Notes: generated by a model not told the origin, from the sequence alone. A stretch of DNA of 64,000 nt from Leptodontidium sp. MPI-SDFR-AT-0119 (GCA_020726505.1 JAHLEZ010000007.1:2666001-2730000), one strand, 5' to 3'. Positions 20,828 through 32,609 are shown, numbered from the stretch's first letter. Numbers and translations: made by a program.

Positions 20828-23663
20828 TCAATCATCGATAACTATGATCTCATCATTCGGACAATCATCGGTAGCCTTGAACCTTTTCTCGCTGTCCCAA
20901 ATCTCATCCCCATCTGTAGCTTCGAATGGCCGTTTCAGGTATTGGCCAGTCTCTACCGGCGGAGGAATATACGAAGAAAGTGATGGAGGTCCTGGTGAAG
21001 GAGATGGAGATAACGACCGAGTGTGTTGTCGCAAAGGGTTCCCACTTATCAGTTTAGACTCAATTTCGAGAGCGGGTAATGTTACAGGACCTCTCGAAGT
21101 GAGCTGTTGTTTTATTTCGCTTCTCCACAATTGAGCAGTGTTCCATATGGCCACGGTGAGCTTCCCCGTCCGCAATTTTTGGCATGTGTTCTTCCAAGAG
21201 TTCGGCTTGGAGTTTATCAAGTAGACCAAGTCATCCTTGAGCAGTTTCCGCAAAGCCTGTTCAAGCAGCTTCTTACTCGGAGGCTCCACCGGACCCGGAA
21301 CGACATACAAGCAAAGACGTAAAGTTGACTTGTACGACCTATCATCGTCCACATACGATGCTGCTAGGACATACTGCTCGTCTTGCTTAGGTTCACAATC
21401 AGGAAAGTGTGCTGCGACAGTCGAATCGGTGGAGTTATCAGTCAGCGAACTCATTTGCTGAGAGAATCGAATGTATGGCTGCGTTGGCTCTTCAGAACCC
21501 TTCTTGCACCAATCATACACCTGATCTATGACCTCACTTGCCGTTGTATCCGAGTGCCATTGGAAGCCTTTATCATCAGACCAGTATCGACTTTGGTCTG
21601 CAAACTCAAAAGTAGGGCAAAGGTTTGAGGTCGAAGCACCAGCTACAGGGCGTAGTTCCTGCCTTTGTGAAGCCAAAGCTGATGCGAGGTTTTTTTGCAC
21701 TGTCTGATATTTCAAGCCAGTCAGCAAGGTTTCTGCGTTATCTTTCCTTAAGGTTTTGGCACGTTTGATGGCGACTGGGATCGACTTTCGTCCATGGTAC
21801 TGGCGAAGTAGGTTCAACGCTTCTTCATCAAACGCAAGACAAGACATGACCCTCTTCAGCTCCCAGTTTCCGGCAAAGGATACATAATAGTTGATTGTCG
21901 CGAAAAAGCGTTTTTCTGGGACATCCTGGCATTGACGCGGTCTGGCTCTGTTAGTCCAAATTTCTTCCATCCTCCCAAGTACATCTTCTGATACCAGAAC
22001 ATGATTGACGTTTAAGACATTCTCTGCGTTTCTAGCAAACTTCTTAGGACTGCGTCCTTTCGGTAGGGTTGAGAATAGTGCATCAACATTCTCTTTGGTA
22101 ATGCAGAGGCATCGGAACAAGGACTCGACAATACACGCTGGGCGGAAAACGCCAAATGGTGAGTCATAGGTCGCCCACTTAATGAGGCTGAGTTCCTCCT
22201 CCAGCATCATTTCTGTAGGGTCCTCGACGGCGGCACCCCAAGTCTCAATATCCTTTCGTTGTGTTTTTCTGCCCAGTGAGAAAACATCGCTGTCGGTATC
22301 AGCCGTGGTGAAGCCATTGTCGTGGACTCGGCCACTGTCTTGAGTAGGATTCGCAAGCATCGCTAGCTGGGAAATTATTGAAGGCCTAAATACATCGCGG
22401 GCCCAGTCGTGTATGTAGTCAATGATGAGAAGTAGTTCCAGCGCACTGTCTCCGTCGTTCAATTGTCCGCTCCAGAGGTTTACAACTTCCTACTTAAATT
22501 AGCAGTGTCATTGAACGGTTGTAATTCAACCGTATGCTTACACATAAATGCTCGTCAGACTTTTCGGAGATGTAGCATGCGGATAGTCGCCAGTCCTCTC
22601 CTCTGTAAGCAATATACCATAGGAGTGGGCCTCCGTACTCCAGTGTCATTTGAGACTTCGCTTGTAGATCTTCCTGTATTTTAAGCATCTTCAAAATTGG
22701 CTGGGCAGTTTGAATATTGCAGGCATCAAATGAGGCGCCATCTCTTGCTTTGGCCTCGATGACTAGAAAGGGAAAGAGAAGAGCGTTTCCTTTATGATTT
22801 AAAACGGTACTTTCCACCGTTTCCCATAAAGTCTTAAGTTCAGGATCATCTCCCAGTTGACCAGCCATCAGGTCATATTGGGCAAACCGGCGACTGAGGC
22901 TGTTTGTTTCCTGGAACCCGAGAATTCGATCAGGCCGCCTATTCTTGAGGTTCTCCTCGGACCGGTTCTCAGAGAAATCGAACGTCATCAATTCATCCGC
23001 TCTGGTTGAAAATATTGTGTCGGTCTCCTTCCTGCAAGGATAGCGCAGCGTTAGCATGAGATAGACAATGCCTTTTAAGTTAGTTGCTAAAAACTTACAA
23101 ATTCGATAGTCTCAGCGCCTCGGGACACTGACATGGTTGGCGGTTTTCCCGCCGAGTATCTAGATTCCTTTTGATAGCACCTGGACACTCCACTACTACC
23201 GGCACTTCTAGCATCCACAGTCTTTTATGACAGGATATGCTTTGTATGTCAGAACATGAGATACTTGCTGCGACAGCGTAACTTACCAATCAATAGCCAG
23301 ATAAAAACGACGCAAGACATCCTGTTCCAATCGCAGTCGCGTGTCCATTTCGACAGGCGCATCTTTGATAAGAGTTGCTGCAATTCTAACAATCTCCCTT
23401 GCACGTTTTGTTGTTTCGCCTCTCCAGAGAAGTTGATGAGATGACATGGGAAGGTCGCCCTTGGGAAAGGTTAAGATGTCGAATTTTCGGAAAGATCTGA
23501 CCTGCTGAAAGGTGTTGAAAAGGTGCGCTGGCCATTGATCTGGAAGGATGGTTGCTTTGAAAACTATGCCCAGTTCTCCTATGAGTTGCTTTTTCTTTGT
23601 CGCTTTGCTCATTATAATCAACACTGGGGTGACAATGTGCTTTGACTGGAAAGACGAGGTCAA
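20828..23663 (-). CDS. Fungal PD-(D/E)XK nuclease-like protein
   Basis: Four exons, 23287-23663, 23099-23239, 22542-23031 and 20828-22489, keep frame across three introns (47, 67, 52 nt) and give up to 889 codons. Exon 2 contributes a Cys pair (DCISCHKRLW) and CPGAIK..CQCPEAL, a possible zinc site. Exon 3 has RRPDRILGF and, further on, FPFLVIEAKA, the spaced D..ExK pattern of PD-(D/E)XK nucleases, then GGPLLWYIAYRGEDWRLSACYI. The C-terminal half is long, ends in a low-complexity SPSPSPGPPSL segment and a basic KRPFEAT..KRFKAT stretch (possible nuclear signal). I do not know a characterised function; the nuclease call rests on the motif. The first exon is uncertain: an inner ATG (MSKATKKKQL) or exons upstream may be the true start. 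No internal stops despite the nearby LTR. Confidence 0.75.
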
Positions 23664-23764
23664 CCAAGAATTTAGACAGGTTCATCGCAGGCATCGGGAA
23701 GATATGTAGATATGAGAGCTTGAGCTCAGTTCCAAAGCTCTGCTGCATTGTAATCAATTATTTA

Positions 23765-23985
23765 CAGGGTATGGAGATCTTGAGACATGAACAAAACTTC
23801 TCTGCATCGTCAGCCGTGCAGGTGTTGCATGTTATACAGCACCAGGCCGGGGGGGAGAAGGCTACTTTTTTCTGACATGTTGGGGTAGTTCGCAGCGGGC
23901 ATGGTTGCAGTTCCTACAGTTTGACAAGAAAGGCAGGTGTGTCGAAAAGCCACAGGAGGCTCAGTGCATGCGAAACAAGGAATGA
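23765..23985 (-). other. Cys-rich coding-like segments, possible N-terminal exons of the PD-(D/E)XK gene
   Basis: Reading leftward, three short frames carry zinc-knuckle-like spacing: PCFACTEPP..FRHTCLSC near 23920-23980, CRNCNHARCE near 23900, and SPPAWCCITCNTC..EKFCSC near 23780-23860. They are in different frames, which would need introns. Zinc ribbons preceding a nuclease-like domain would make sense, but no complete exon path was found. Confidence 0.3.
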
Positions 23986-24578
23986 CAGGGTCATGAAACT
24001 TCCGTGTTTGGGCAGCTTTCAGCTAACAAGATTAGGCGAAAAACGTCATTCCCCAAGCTTGCCTCGTTAGCCACATCCAGTAAACCCGAGGCCACGTCTT
24101 CCTTGGCGAGTACGGTATCAATATTTTGGTTGGTGTATATTGAAAGTGGATGTAAAAATAGTTCCGGAGGAGTCTCGGTTGTAAGGGAGCCAAAATAGGA
24201 TCTGTGCTGGGAGGAAAGTGTAACTGGAGATCAGGGGAGCCAGAAAGAGTCCCTTTGGGGCCTTTGGGAGCTAAAATGGCCACTCAGTGCATGCTCAGGC
24301 TTACTTAGCGTGTGCTCAGGCGGTGCTCAGGAATGCTCACCCTCGGCTTAAGCTTGCTCACCTATAGCTCAGGCTAAACCAGCAGCAACCCAGGTCCAGA
24401 GACGGAAATGGAAAGTGTCATGAGAACATTTCCATGTAAGTATCGCTGTTACCCACCACACAGCTTTTGAGCAGGCAGATGCGCAAGGGTTGCAAGAACG
24501 CAATGTCATATTGATAGATGGCGTCTCTCGATCTAAGCGAAGAATCGGAGCCGAATGTCCTGAACAGTTCAGACGTAG
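23986..24578. other. Intergenic with CTCAG-rich short repeats
   Basis: Near 24280-24380 the motif gctcagg or tgctca recurs at least six times in 100 bp. A similar ctcagg cluster surrounds solo LTR A (19930-19950, 20270-20300). No gene is seen. Confidence 0.4.
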
Positions 24579-25470
24579 ATGAGGTCTAGCACTATCCCCT
24601 CTCCTCCTAGATTGAGCATTTCTAATCGCCCTTCAGATATTCAAGGACGTCGTCCGCTGGCTACGAAACCAAGAAACACCCGGTACTTCGAAGACCACCC
24701 AGCCGCTCGTGATACGATCGTGAGTGTAGCTCAGGAGGTGACCCGGCCGAAGCCACTTCCCACTCCTGCCCCGACACCTTGCAATTCCAACGCACCTGGC
24801 GAACAAGCCTCGACCCTTCGACCATCTCAGTATACCGCACAAGGAGAGCCTGCCCGTGACGAGCAGGTTCCTCCGCCTCCAGTCTCTCAGCATGTCGCGC
24901 GCGAAGGAGAGTTTGAATATGACGACCCCACTGACCAGCACGAGAGCGTCTCCGGAGTGCATCACGACGAGAGCTTATCAGCTGCTTAACAAGAGCACGG
25001 GCAAGGGAGTGAGCCGTCAAAGCATACATATGCCGAGGTTGACGACTGTGGAAGCGAGCAGAGCCGTGGTTCCCAACACTCATCGAGTCCCGACGGCTGA
25101 CCTTCAGCTGATCACGGTGACGACCTCCACGACCAAGATACCCGTCCGAATAGTCAGTCCTCAGAGCAGGCGGCTACGTCGTTAATACAATACGACTCAG
25201 ATACCTCGGAATACCCATCCTGAAAACGCAAGTATCACTTACAGCGGGGGAGAGATTGGAAATGTCCTCACATTCAGGCTGTAGATGCAACTAAGGCTGA
25301 TCTCGGGAGTAAGAGCCTCGAATACTCCAGGGCCCTCGAACTCCGGCTTGGAACCGATCAGGACGAAAGGCACGACCAACGCTTGACGCAATACCATTCT
25401 GTCCCGGGAAGGCTTGGGCTCGCCAGCTCGCTATGTCCCACCCGTGTGTATGTCCGTACATCCGCGCGGT
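24579..25470 (+). pseudogene. Decayed gene for a low-complexity protein
   Basis: A single frame from ATG 24579 reads through about 300 codons of Pro/Ser/Gln/Asp-rich sequence (SNRPSDIQGRRPL, EYDDPTDQHESVSG) interrupted by TAA at about 24987, then TGA after SSSPDG, after SEYPS and after RTSAR. Between the stops the coding-like character continues (KRKYHLQRGRDWKCPHIQ). TGA in place of CGA and TAA in place of CAA would explain the breaks by C to T change. No family is recognised. Confidence 0.4.
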
Positions 25471-25821
25471 GACAGCCCCGTCTCGTACAGATGTAGCCCT
25501 TGCAGTACCATGCCCACCGACAGGCGTTGCACAGGTCAGCGTTGTCCCGCGTCGGTGTCGCTGTTCGTCCAGTAGTCGAAGGGAGTGCACAAGTCGACAA
25601 TATCAGCGGCGTCGATGCTAACAGAATTCGGACTGCGATGCTAGTCCTAGGAGCATGCGATCGCCTTAGGATCGATTCAGGTCATTGTATCCTCTTTGGT
25701 CGGAGTAGGTCGAGAGGGAACGGCACTACCAGTCTCGCGGATGAGGTTTTGCGGCGCGTGAGGATTGGTAGATTCGGGGGGAAATATCTACCATATTGTG
25801 AATAAGTGGCATCCAGAGCAT

Positions 25822-26280
25822 CTAGTTTGGCATAAAAGATTGCAATACCTCGTCTTGAATTGGAAATCCGATGCCTTGAGTATTGTGAAGAAGCATCCAG
25901 TTATCGACGCGTCGGTTGATGTAAGTCGTCATTTCAGGTGGAACAGAGATCCTCTTCATCTTCTTGCCCTTGTACGCATTGATGGTGGCAACTGTATGAC
26001 CTGGATCGCCATAGTCAAAGACAATATGCAAATACTCCTCAGTTATAGAAGTCCCGATGTGGGCAACCTTTTCGACTTCGAGGTGTTCCCGTGCACAGAG
26101 GTCCTCAATGAGCTGAGTCGCGCTGATGGCTTCTTCGTTGGAGCGTTTTGTCCGACGTCGAACCAGATATCGCCCAACTTCCTGTTTTAATAGATTCTTG
26201 CTGAGCTCCTGCTCGGGCGTGCTCAGAGTGGCTATGGTGTAATTGGGGCAAACGTTGTCAGCGGGAGTTGTTCATTGTTC
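25822..26280 (-). other. Uninterrupted 150-codon frame, unrecognised
   Basis: Leftward frame from about 26280 to the stop at 25822 without interruption: TIATLSTPEQELSKNLL, VRRRTKRSNEEAIS, IEDLCAREHLEVEKVAHIG, EEYLHIVFDYGDPG, KRISVPPEMTTYINRR. Composition is protein-like, with a charged first half and a mixed second half. The first ATG is internal (26031), so this is an exon or truncated gene. I do not recognise the family. Confidence 0.35.
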
Positions 26281-26290
26281 AGCTATCAGA

Positions 26291-28559
26291 GTGCTTAACG
26301 AAACCCAGCGTGCGTCATACCACGTGATGCGACGAAACTAAACCCTTTTCAACAAACTCCCGACTGCCATCGACTCCACCGACCACTACTTTGGTAGTTG
26401 GGGGAATAGTTGTAGCCAAGACTTCTAGAGAGTTCTTCGAGAACAGGGGAATTTGTCCAATAGGGTTTCCAAATTCTGAGCATTATTCCCTACTTAAGTT
26501 AGAGCAGCACCCCCTGCAGTGACAACTATTACCCCTACTACGAAGTAGCAAGACGTTTCAACTAAGGTCTGCTTAATTTCTGGTGACAAAGCCCGAGATT
26601 CCAGAGGTTAGGTCAGGTAAGGGCTTGAAAGGCAAGTTAGGTAATAGCCCCGAATATCACACAGGACACAACGCACTATTAAATACTGTTCTATCTCACA
26701 AGAATACCACAGAGCCGCAAGGTTTCAGCTCCCCATTCAAAAAGTGAGGCTTTCGTGCGGAGTTTATCGCGACCAGATACGAGACCCGGCCCAATCAAAG
26801 AAACTCCACATCGACCACTTACTTGGTTCACCGAGTCTCGTTTTTGCATACGGACTCAAAGTATCGACTGACGCAGCAATCAAATAATGAGGCTCATTTG
26901 CTGGCGCAGTTACAAGCCTGTGGGGAAGTGGTCAATGCAATCATCGCGCAAACTGCTTACCCACCTTCACAATAAGCATATTTAAGAGATATTAATGAAT
27001 GCACAGAGTTTGAGATGCTTCTCTTGGAAAGTGGAGTCCAAGCCGAGGGTTTCGACGTGGCTGTTCCACCAGATGAGATCGTAGCCGCCAGGTCCTTTGC
27101 CTTGCCACTCACGCCAACTTATATTTCTGCACCCAGCAATCGTGAGGCATTCCGGGCAGGGGGGAGAGTGATGGGAGGAAGTTACTTCATACTTTCTTTC
27201 CGGCACAGGATCTGACGAATGGGACTGAGGAGTTCAACATATGAATGAATGGAACGAATGGGAAAAAATGGAATAAGAAATCAAAGTCTGGAAACCATTT
27301 TGTAATTCAACGAAAGTGTGATACAGTAAGTTTTTGGATTCAAATACAACTTTCCATAGCTAATTCAGAAATTGCTCTCTTGGTAATAGGCACCTTTTTT
27401 TAGCGTTATTTGAGATTCGCTTACAAGAGACACCTTTTGCGAAGCAACATAACTAGCTTTTTGAAATCCGAGTAAATTTGCTTTATAGGAAGGCTTTAAT
27501 ATTTCGAAGCAGCTGGATTTATTTCTGAAATTTATTTAAATAATTATTAGTAGTTGGGTTTGATGCACCCCCTTTACCATTTTCGCGCTAAAATGTGTAA
27601 GCGACGGCGGTCGATGAGGATACTTGTAACGGCCCGCGCATAGAGACCTAGGCCAAAGCAAGGACACAGCGAAAGAGGCGTACGACGCGGGTGGTGAAGC
27701 AGATGAATGCCCTCCATATATAATCATCCACGAATCTGCACACAGCATTTGCAAAGAGCAGCGCAAAACCGTGGATAAGTGGCGCTGACCTTTCGGTTCT
27801 ATCATCCACCCTCGCAGCACTTCCTCGTTTGACGGAGGTGGGCTTGTCCTTCTGCGAGGCGATATAATCGGACAACGCCGCCCTGCTGTGGCCCTTCGCC
27901 TCAGACATGATGGCAGAAGAGTCCTACGAATACCATATACGAGTCGTCTCCAATGCTATCGAGAGCGCCAGAGTGTACCGGCGGATGTTCTACTGTTATC
28001 CCGCACTTCAACAAACAATATAAGACCCAATCCGAACACCACCACCCTAAGGCTCAAACAATGGCTAAAACGAGGAAACGTTACACCTACCACACTCAAC
28101 AGTGGACAACTAGAGTTCATTCATTTGATGTCCTCACTAGAAATCTCTGTGAACCCTCGCTTCCAGACCTTAATGACTGGCCCTCCTGCTATCCTTTGCG
28201 CTGCCTGCTCGGCCTTCTCTCTTATAGCTCGCTTGACTGTTTCCAAGGCTTGCATCGATGCCGTAAATATCTTGGAATATTCCAAACGGATGGGTCGTGG
28301 TCCTCAAGTCTTCCTCCAGAAGGCCAGACCATTCTTCCGTCAAGTCTCGCTCTGTAGCAAAGTGGAGGAGAAGCTGCAGCTCTATGAAGCTGGTATCGTC
28401 GTCCTTTCGTTATCCTCTCCCGCGACTTGACAACATAAACGAGAATCCTCCTCGGGATTGATTGTCTTATCTGGTTGCAAAGCCCACATAGATATCAATA
28501 GAGTAGAGGCGCATCATCGGATCGCTTTAGAATCGAAACTCGACGATTAGCCCAACTTC
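26291..28559. other. Gene-poor region
   Basis: About 2.3 kb. AT-rich 27230-27560 contains no ORF of note. Between 27640 and 28430 overlapping ORFs occur on both strands (up to 180 codons, 27888-28430 on plus) without recognisable motifs. Confidence 0.35.
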
Positions 28560-28605
28560 TCACGTCTCCATCTCCAGCATTGAACTCGTCACAGAAGCTT
28601 CTGCT

Positions 28606-28863
28606 TCAACCCCCTTCGTCCACCCGTATGTTTGGACTCCACCCGACTTCCATAACCACAGCCGGTTTATCACTGCTGAAAAGACCATATGTACTATCAG
28701 CGTAAAATTTCCCGCTTGTCGTCTGCAATAACTTGGCTTTCCTTGAGACAAATGAGCATTTGTAAAAAGCCGCCAGGCGTTCATTCGGGTTCTTGATTGG
28801 TTCTCCAGTCGAATCCGGAGCTCCGTCAAAGATTGGATGATAAGAGATGAATGAGAATAACAC
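28606..28863 (-). other. Short ORF, weakly resembling the end of a PD-(D/E)XK-like domain
   Basis: 85 codons ending ..LFSSDKPAVVMEVGWSPNIR. The PAVVMEVGWS strand resembles the core beta strand (P.lv.EvgwS) of fungal restriction-endonuclease-like proteins, but the flanking residues do not confirm it. Reported as a weak lead only. Confidence 0.2.
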
Positions 28864-30092
28864 CGTGAACTAATTCGTGCTGTGGCGGGGACACCAACTT
28901 GAGAACAAGAGTATGAGGGTCTGGAATATCGAATCTGCCATTATAAAAGCCAGCCAAAAGCAATTTGGTAGTTAAGGATATAACGTACCGAAGACTCTCT
29001 GTTGTGGATATATATATATATATATAACTCCGGATCGCTTGTCTTGATTTTTGGCAAGACCATCAAAGTAAGAGTTCTTCAAACTCGTGCCAAATCCCTG
29101 TATCCAGTTGTAGTTGCTAGGGACGTCGGTACAGCGTCAAGCGATCGCATGAGTCGATCGATCCAGGAGATCAGTATCTCCACGAAACTGCGCGGCAGAT
29201 GTTATGAGGAGTGCAGCTCCAGTATCGCCGGCTACAGCTGTTGACTCTGGCGTTAGTTAGTAGGCTTTGCAGGTCGAGATCGGGCAGATGCGACGACGTT
29301 TGGCTGAGGCTGTCTTCTCGGTCTGGGGGAGTGAAGCCACGATTCTTAGATCTTTTCATGTCGGCGTATGTGACACAGGTTGTTTTTGAGATGCTGAGGA
29401 TTTGTAGGGTGTTTTTTTTTTGAGAGGAAATTGTATGTCGTGGATGGCAGGAGATGGAGGTGTCGGGAGCAAGCAGATCTCACCTCTGGAGGATATGGAA
29501 GTACAGCAGCCTATCTCCGTCTCCGTAATATTCTCGAGAAAACAACAAAGATTATAATAAGCTCATGACTTTTACTCAAATAGAAATCCTGAAGCATTTC
29601 AAAGTCACGTACAGTAAAGTCATAAATAAATCATGCATTTGAATTGTTCTACCCCAAGTAATGCGAGCCGCACTCGTGCTTCCATTTAAACACCGATTAA
29701 ATCTCCCTTCCGTAGCCTTGAATCAGGAGGCATGCCCTTATCAAGGAAGAAGAAAAAAGAAGCACAGTTCGGGGAAAACGCAAGCAAGATGAAGCTTTTC
29801 ATCTTGTTAAGGAAGAAGATCTGCCTCAAGCAAAAGGGCGGAGATAATGTTTTAATACAGAGGAGACCAGCCAGCTCAGACCAAAGAACTAACTAGTTCA
29901 CCCTTCACACCGAAAGACACGCAAGCTAAAGAGAGTAGACCTCTTGTAAAGCAGATATCTTGGAGAATCCGTAATAAGTCACAAGACAACGTTCCTATCC
30001 CGAAGGATACAAGAAAGGAAGAGAAAGGCCTGTGAAGAAGTAACCACCGAAATATTCCCTTGTGCTGCACATATACACTGCAGATCTACCGC
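28864..30092. other. Intergenic, with a (TA)n microsatellite
   Basis: A (TA) run of about 18 bp lies near 29008-29025. The rest has short ORFs only; 29700-30060 is purine-rich on the plus strand (aggaagaagaaaaaagaagc). Confidence 0.4.
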
Positions 30093-30680
30093 TCATCGAC
30101 CTGGCTTGCTTGCCCTCCCCTCCTCGCCCTTAACAGTCTGGGCGGTATACCGCTTGCTATCCGCGCCGATAGTGAGGGGATCACGGCGGAAGAGGAACGG
30201 TGCTTCGTCCGGCTCTAGCGGAGTTGTCGCGCGGTGCTTGAGGTCTTGGATACCAGCGTTGACCCCTCATCAACCTGGGACTGCGGGGGTATGTTAGCAA
30301 TTTGAGCAGCACGAAGAACAGCGATAGACAACATACTGCAAACATTGCTCATCTCGTCTTTGCTAGTCTTGGTTCTCTTCTTGATGCGTCCGTAGTAAAC
30401 ATCAAGAGGTAGAACAAACACTGAACATGAAGGTGTCACAACGACCCGTACTCCCCCCCATCCTCAGCTCCGTTGCGCTTCATTGATACGTCTTCGAGAC
30501 GCACCTGCTCTTAGCAAGCAAAGCTCTTCAGCAGCAGTAGCAGCAGGTGCCATACCCTCATCAACCCTCCTCATAGATATGAGGTTATTGTGTGACCATG
30601 CGGAGGAACCCATCGGAGTTCCACTTGATCTTGCGTGGGGCTTCGGTGTGTGTTGTTCTTCATGCTAATTGCTGTGGCTG
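30093..30680 (-). CDS. Candidate multi-exon gene, partial structure, unrecognised
   Basis: A C-terminal exon 30093-30265 (VNAGIQDLKHRATT, DEAPFLFRRDPLTIGAD, KRYTAQTVKGEEGR) splices in frame to exon 30337-30379 (KRTKTSKDEMSNVC). Further upstream an open frame near 30470-30670 (HTPKPHARSSGTP, MRRVDEGMAPAATAAEELCLLRAGASRRR) also looks coding on the same strand, but I could not join it to exon 30379. The residue composition is typical of a partly disordered regulatory protein. No family is recognised. Confidence 0.35.
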
Positions 30681-31110
30681 TGGCTGGGGATGGTTGTGGA
30701 ATGGCTGATCTGGCATCTGCTGTGTCTGTCGTTCAGGTCGTTCTCGATCTCAGAGAGGTCGAACTGGGAGGGGAGGTGGCCATGCTGGGCGACGAATTCG
30801 ATAAAGTTGAGAAGTGGAATGAATAGGCTCTGAAAGATGATGCTTGCTGTCTTTGATCTGGGGCGTTGCGCCCTTGTGCGTAAGAAGGAGGAGGTGGGTG
30901 TGTGTGGTGGTTTCTGCGACAAGAACAATTGAGGCTTCTATCTCCTCAAGGTATCTGGTCCATTCATTATCTTCGCAGTGGTGTTGTCTTGTTCGGTTTG
31001 AGGATAGTACAGTTCGCCCTGTGGCGGAGTGCAAGAATCCCAAAAATCGGCGTGATACGTAACGAGTACCGCCATCCAGTGGCACGGCGCACATCCTCAG
31101 CCCAATCAAT

Positions 31111-31287
31111 AGCCAGCCATGCCATGCCATGCCAGGCCAGGCCGGGCCAAACCAACTACTCCGTACCAGTATGATTGAATTATTCCATCCGGATATCCCA
31201 GCAAAAGCCTAGCCCAGAGCCCAGGATGCAGGATGTATCACACACAGCACACACACCATCACATCACGTCTCTTCTCACTTGCATCA
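31111..31287. repeat. Duplicated intergenic segment, copy 1
   Basis: Shares agccagccatgccatgcc, accagtatgattga, attattccatccgga, cccaggatgca, catcacatcacgtct and ctcacttgcatca in the same order with 32610-32766, with small insertions and deletions. It is a direct duplication about 1.5 kb apart. Confidence 0.8.
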
Positions 31288-31694
31288 AGCCTCCCGCCCA
31301 GTTTTAGCCTAATTTCTTTCGTATAGTCAAATAGATTCCCTCACAGACCAGAGCAGACGAGCCTATATGATAGGCTAATCAACACATCACCTCGGCAATC
31401 AGCGGAGAAGCGTAGAACAAGCTGGATTCCTTACGATCCCAGGTGCTCAAGATATAAACCTCTACGAGCTTGCACAACTCACCATCCATCCCAAAACTCA
31501 CTCATTCATCCTTATCAAGAAATCCAAACACTAGATTACCTGCCCCCCCCCGTTCGACTACTCCGTAGTACCCTTCCGAAGAGATTTAGCAGCTCTCTTC
31601 TTGATAAGTGTCCGTATTCCCATCTTTGGACATTCAGAATGACATCGTTGACTTTGGCTTTAACAACTAGGGTTTAAACGTATCCTGGAAGCTC

Positions 31695-31808
31695 ATGATG
31701 ATTCGCGACGTGGTATTACGAGATATGGACAAGTGTAAATTGTGCGGGGGCACGGGGAAGAATGGCGACTTCGTTTGTGGGTTGTGCCACGGATCTGGAG
31801 AGGATTAG
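31695..31808 (+). CDS. 37-codon ORF with paired DnaJ-type CxxCxGxG motifs
   Basis: ATG 31695 to TAG 31806-31808. The sequence MMIRDVVLRDMD is followed by CKLCGGTG, then GDFV and CGLCHGSG, ending ED. Two CxxCxGxG motifs spaced this way form the zinc site of DnaJ cysteine-rich domains and of small BSD2-like chaperone proteins. It may be a free-standing micro-protein or the last exon of a small gene whose upstream exons I could not place. It is too short to judge by codon use, but the motif pair is unlikely by chance. Confidence 0.5.
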   Translation: MMIRDVVLRDMDKCKLCGGTGKNGDFVCGLCHGSGED

Positions 31809-32180
31809 AGCTAAGATCCTCCTCCTGCGTGATCTATTTATCAAGGGTTCTTCCCGAACCGTCGTTATTAGAAGGGTTGATTGACGGAAGATGTTGGGGT
31901 GAATGAATGCACTCTCTTTGTGTACAGGTGGCGATCCGCCTATTGTCGGGATTCGTGTTGTTATGGTATGGAGGATAAGCAGGTTTCAATTGAATGCAAT
32001 CGATTGTTTGCAATCTTACTTGCTATCGTAGGACGTCATTCCTCGATTGTTTTACAATACGTTTTTGCATATGTACAGTTAGTTGACTGACTAAAGAAGC
32101 GGAAGAGTCTTTCTTGCTGCTGGCGTGCTTCCTATCCATGCTTCCTTCTCCGCCAAAGCGATGAGCAGCCCCTCTGCGAA

Positions 32181-32438
32181 GGCGGGCGGCATTGAAATCC
32201 GTTGGCTTGACGAGGAACACCAAAACTTTCGCATCTTTAAAAGCGTGCATCTGAAAGAACCTAGACTTAAATTTGATTCTATCTTATAGAGATTAGACTT
32301 GAGGTTCTGAGCTTTAATCTTATGAAAATAACTAAGACAAATAATAATCTAATAGAGTACAATCGCTATTTGAATGGGAGGTATTGCTGCGACAGAGCCT
32401 CGCTTAAACCAAGCTAACGGATTTCAATGCCGCCCGCC
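32181..32438. repeat. Inverted repeat, 28-bp arms
   Basis: 32181-32208 and 32411-32438 are inverted copies differing at one position (core aacggatttcaatgccgccc). They flank about 200 bp of AT-richer DNA. No target duplication was found. Confidence 0.6.
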
Positions 32439-32609
32439 TCGTTGGGGGTGGGAAGGGTTTCTTTTGGTCTTGGGACATAAAGAGAAGACAGAGTCCCCAA
32501 TAAACGCACAACCTTTTTTATGTATGATACATCAATTATTTCTGGTGAAGAATGGGATCTCACTCATCCTTCTGCCTATCCATCTCTACGCTTTACGATG
32601 CTTAAGCGT

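Noticed and set aside
27888..28430. 180-codon plus-strand ORF
   Set aside because: No recognisable motif, overlaps other long ORFs, unbalanced Ser/Leu/Arg composition; not supported as a gene.
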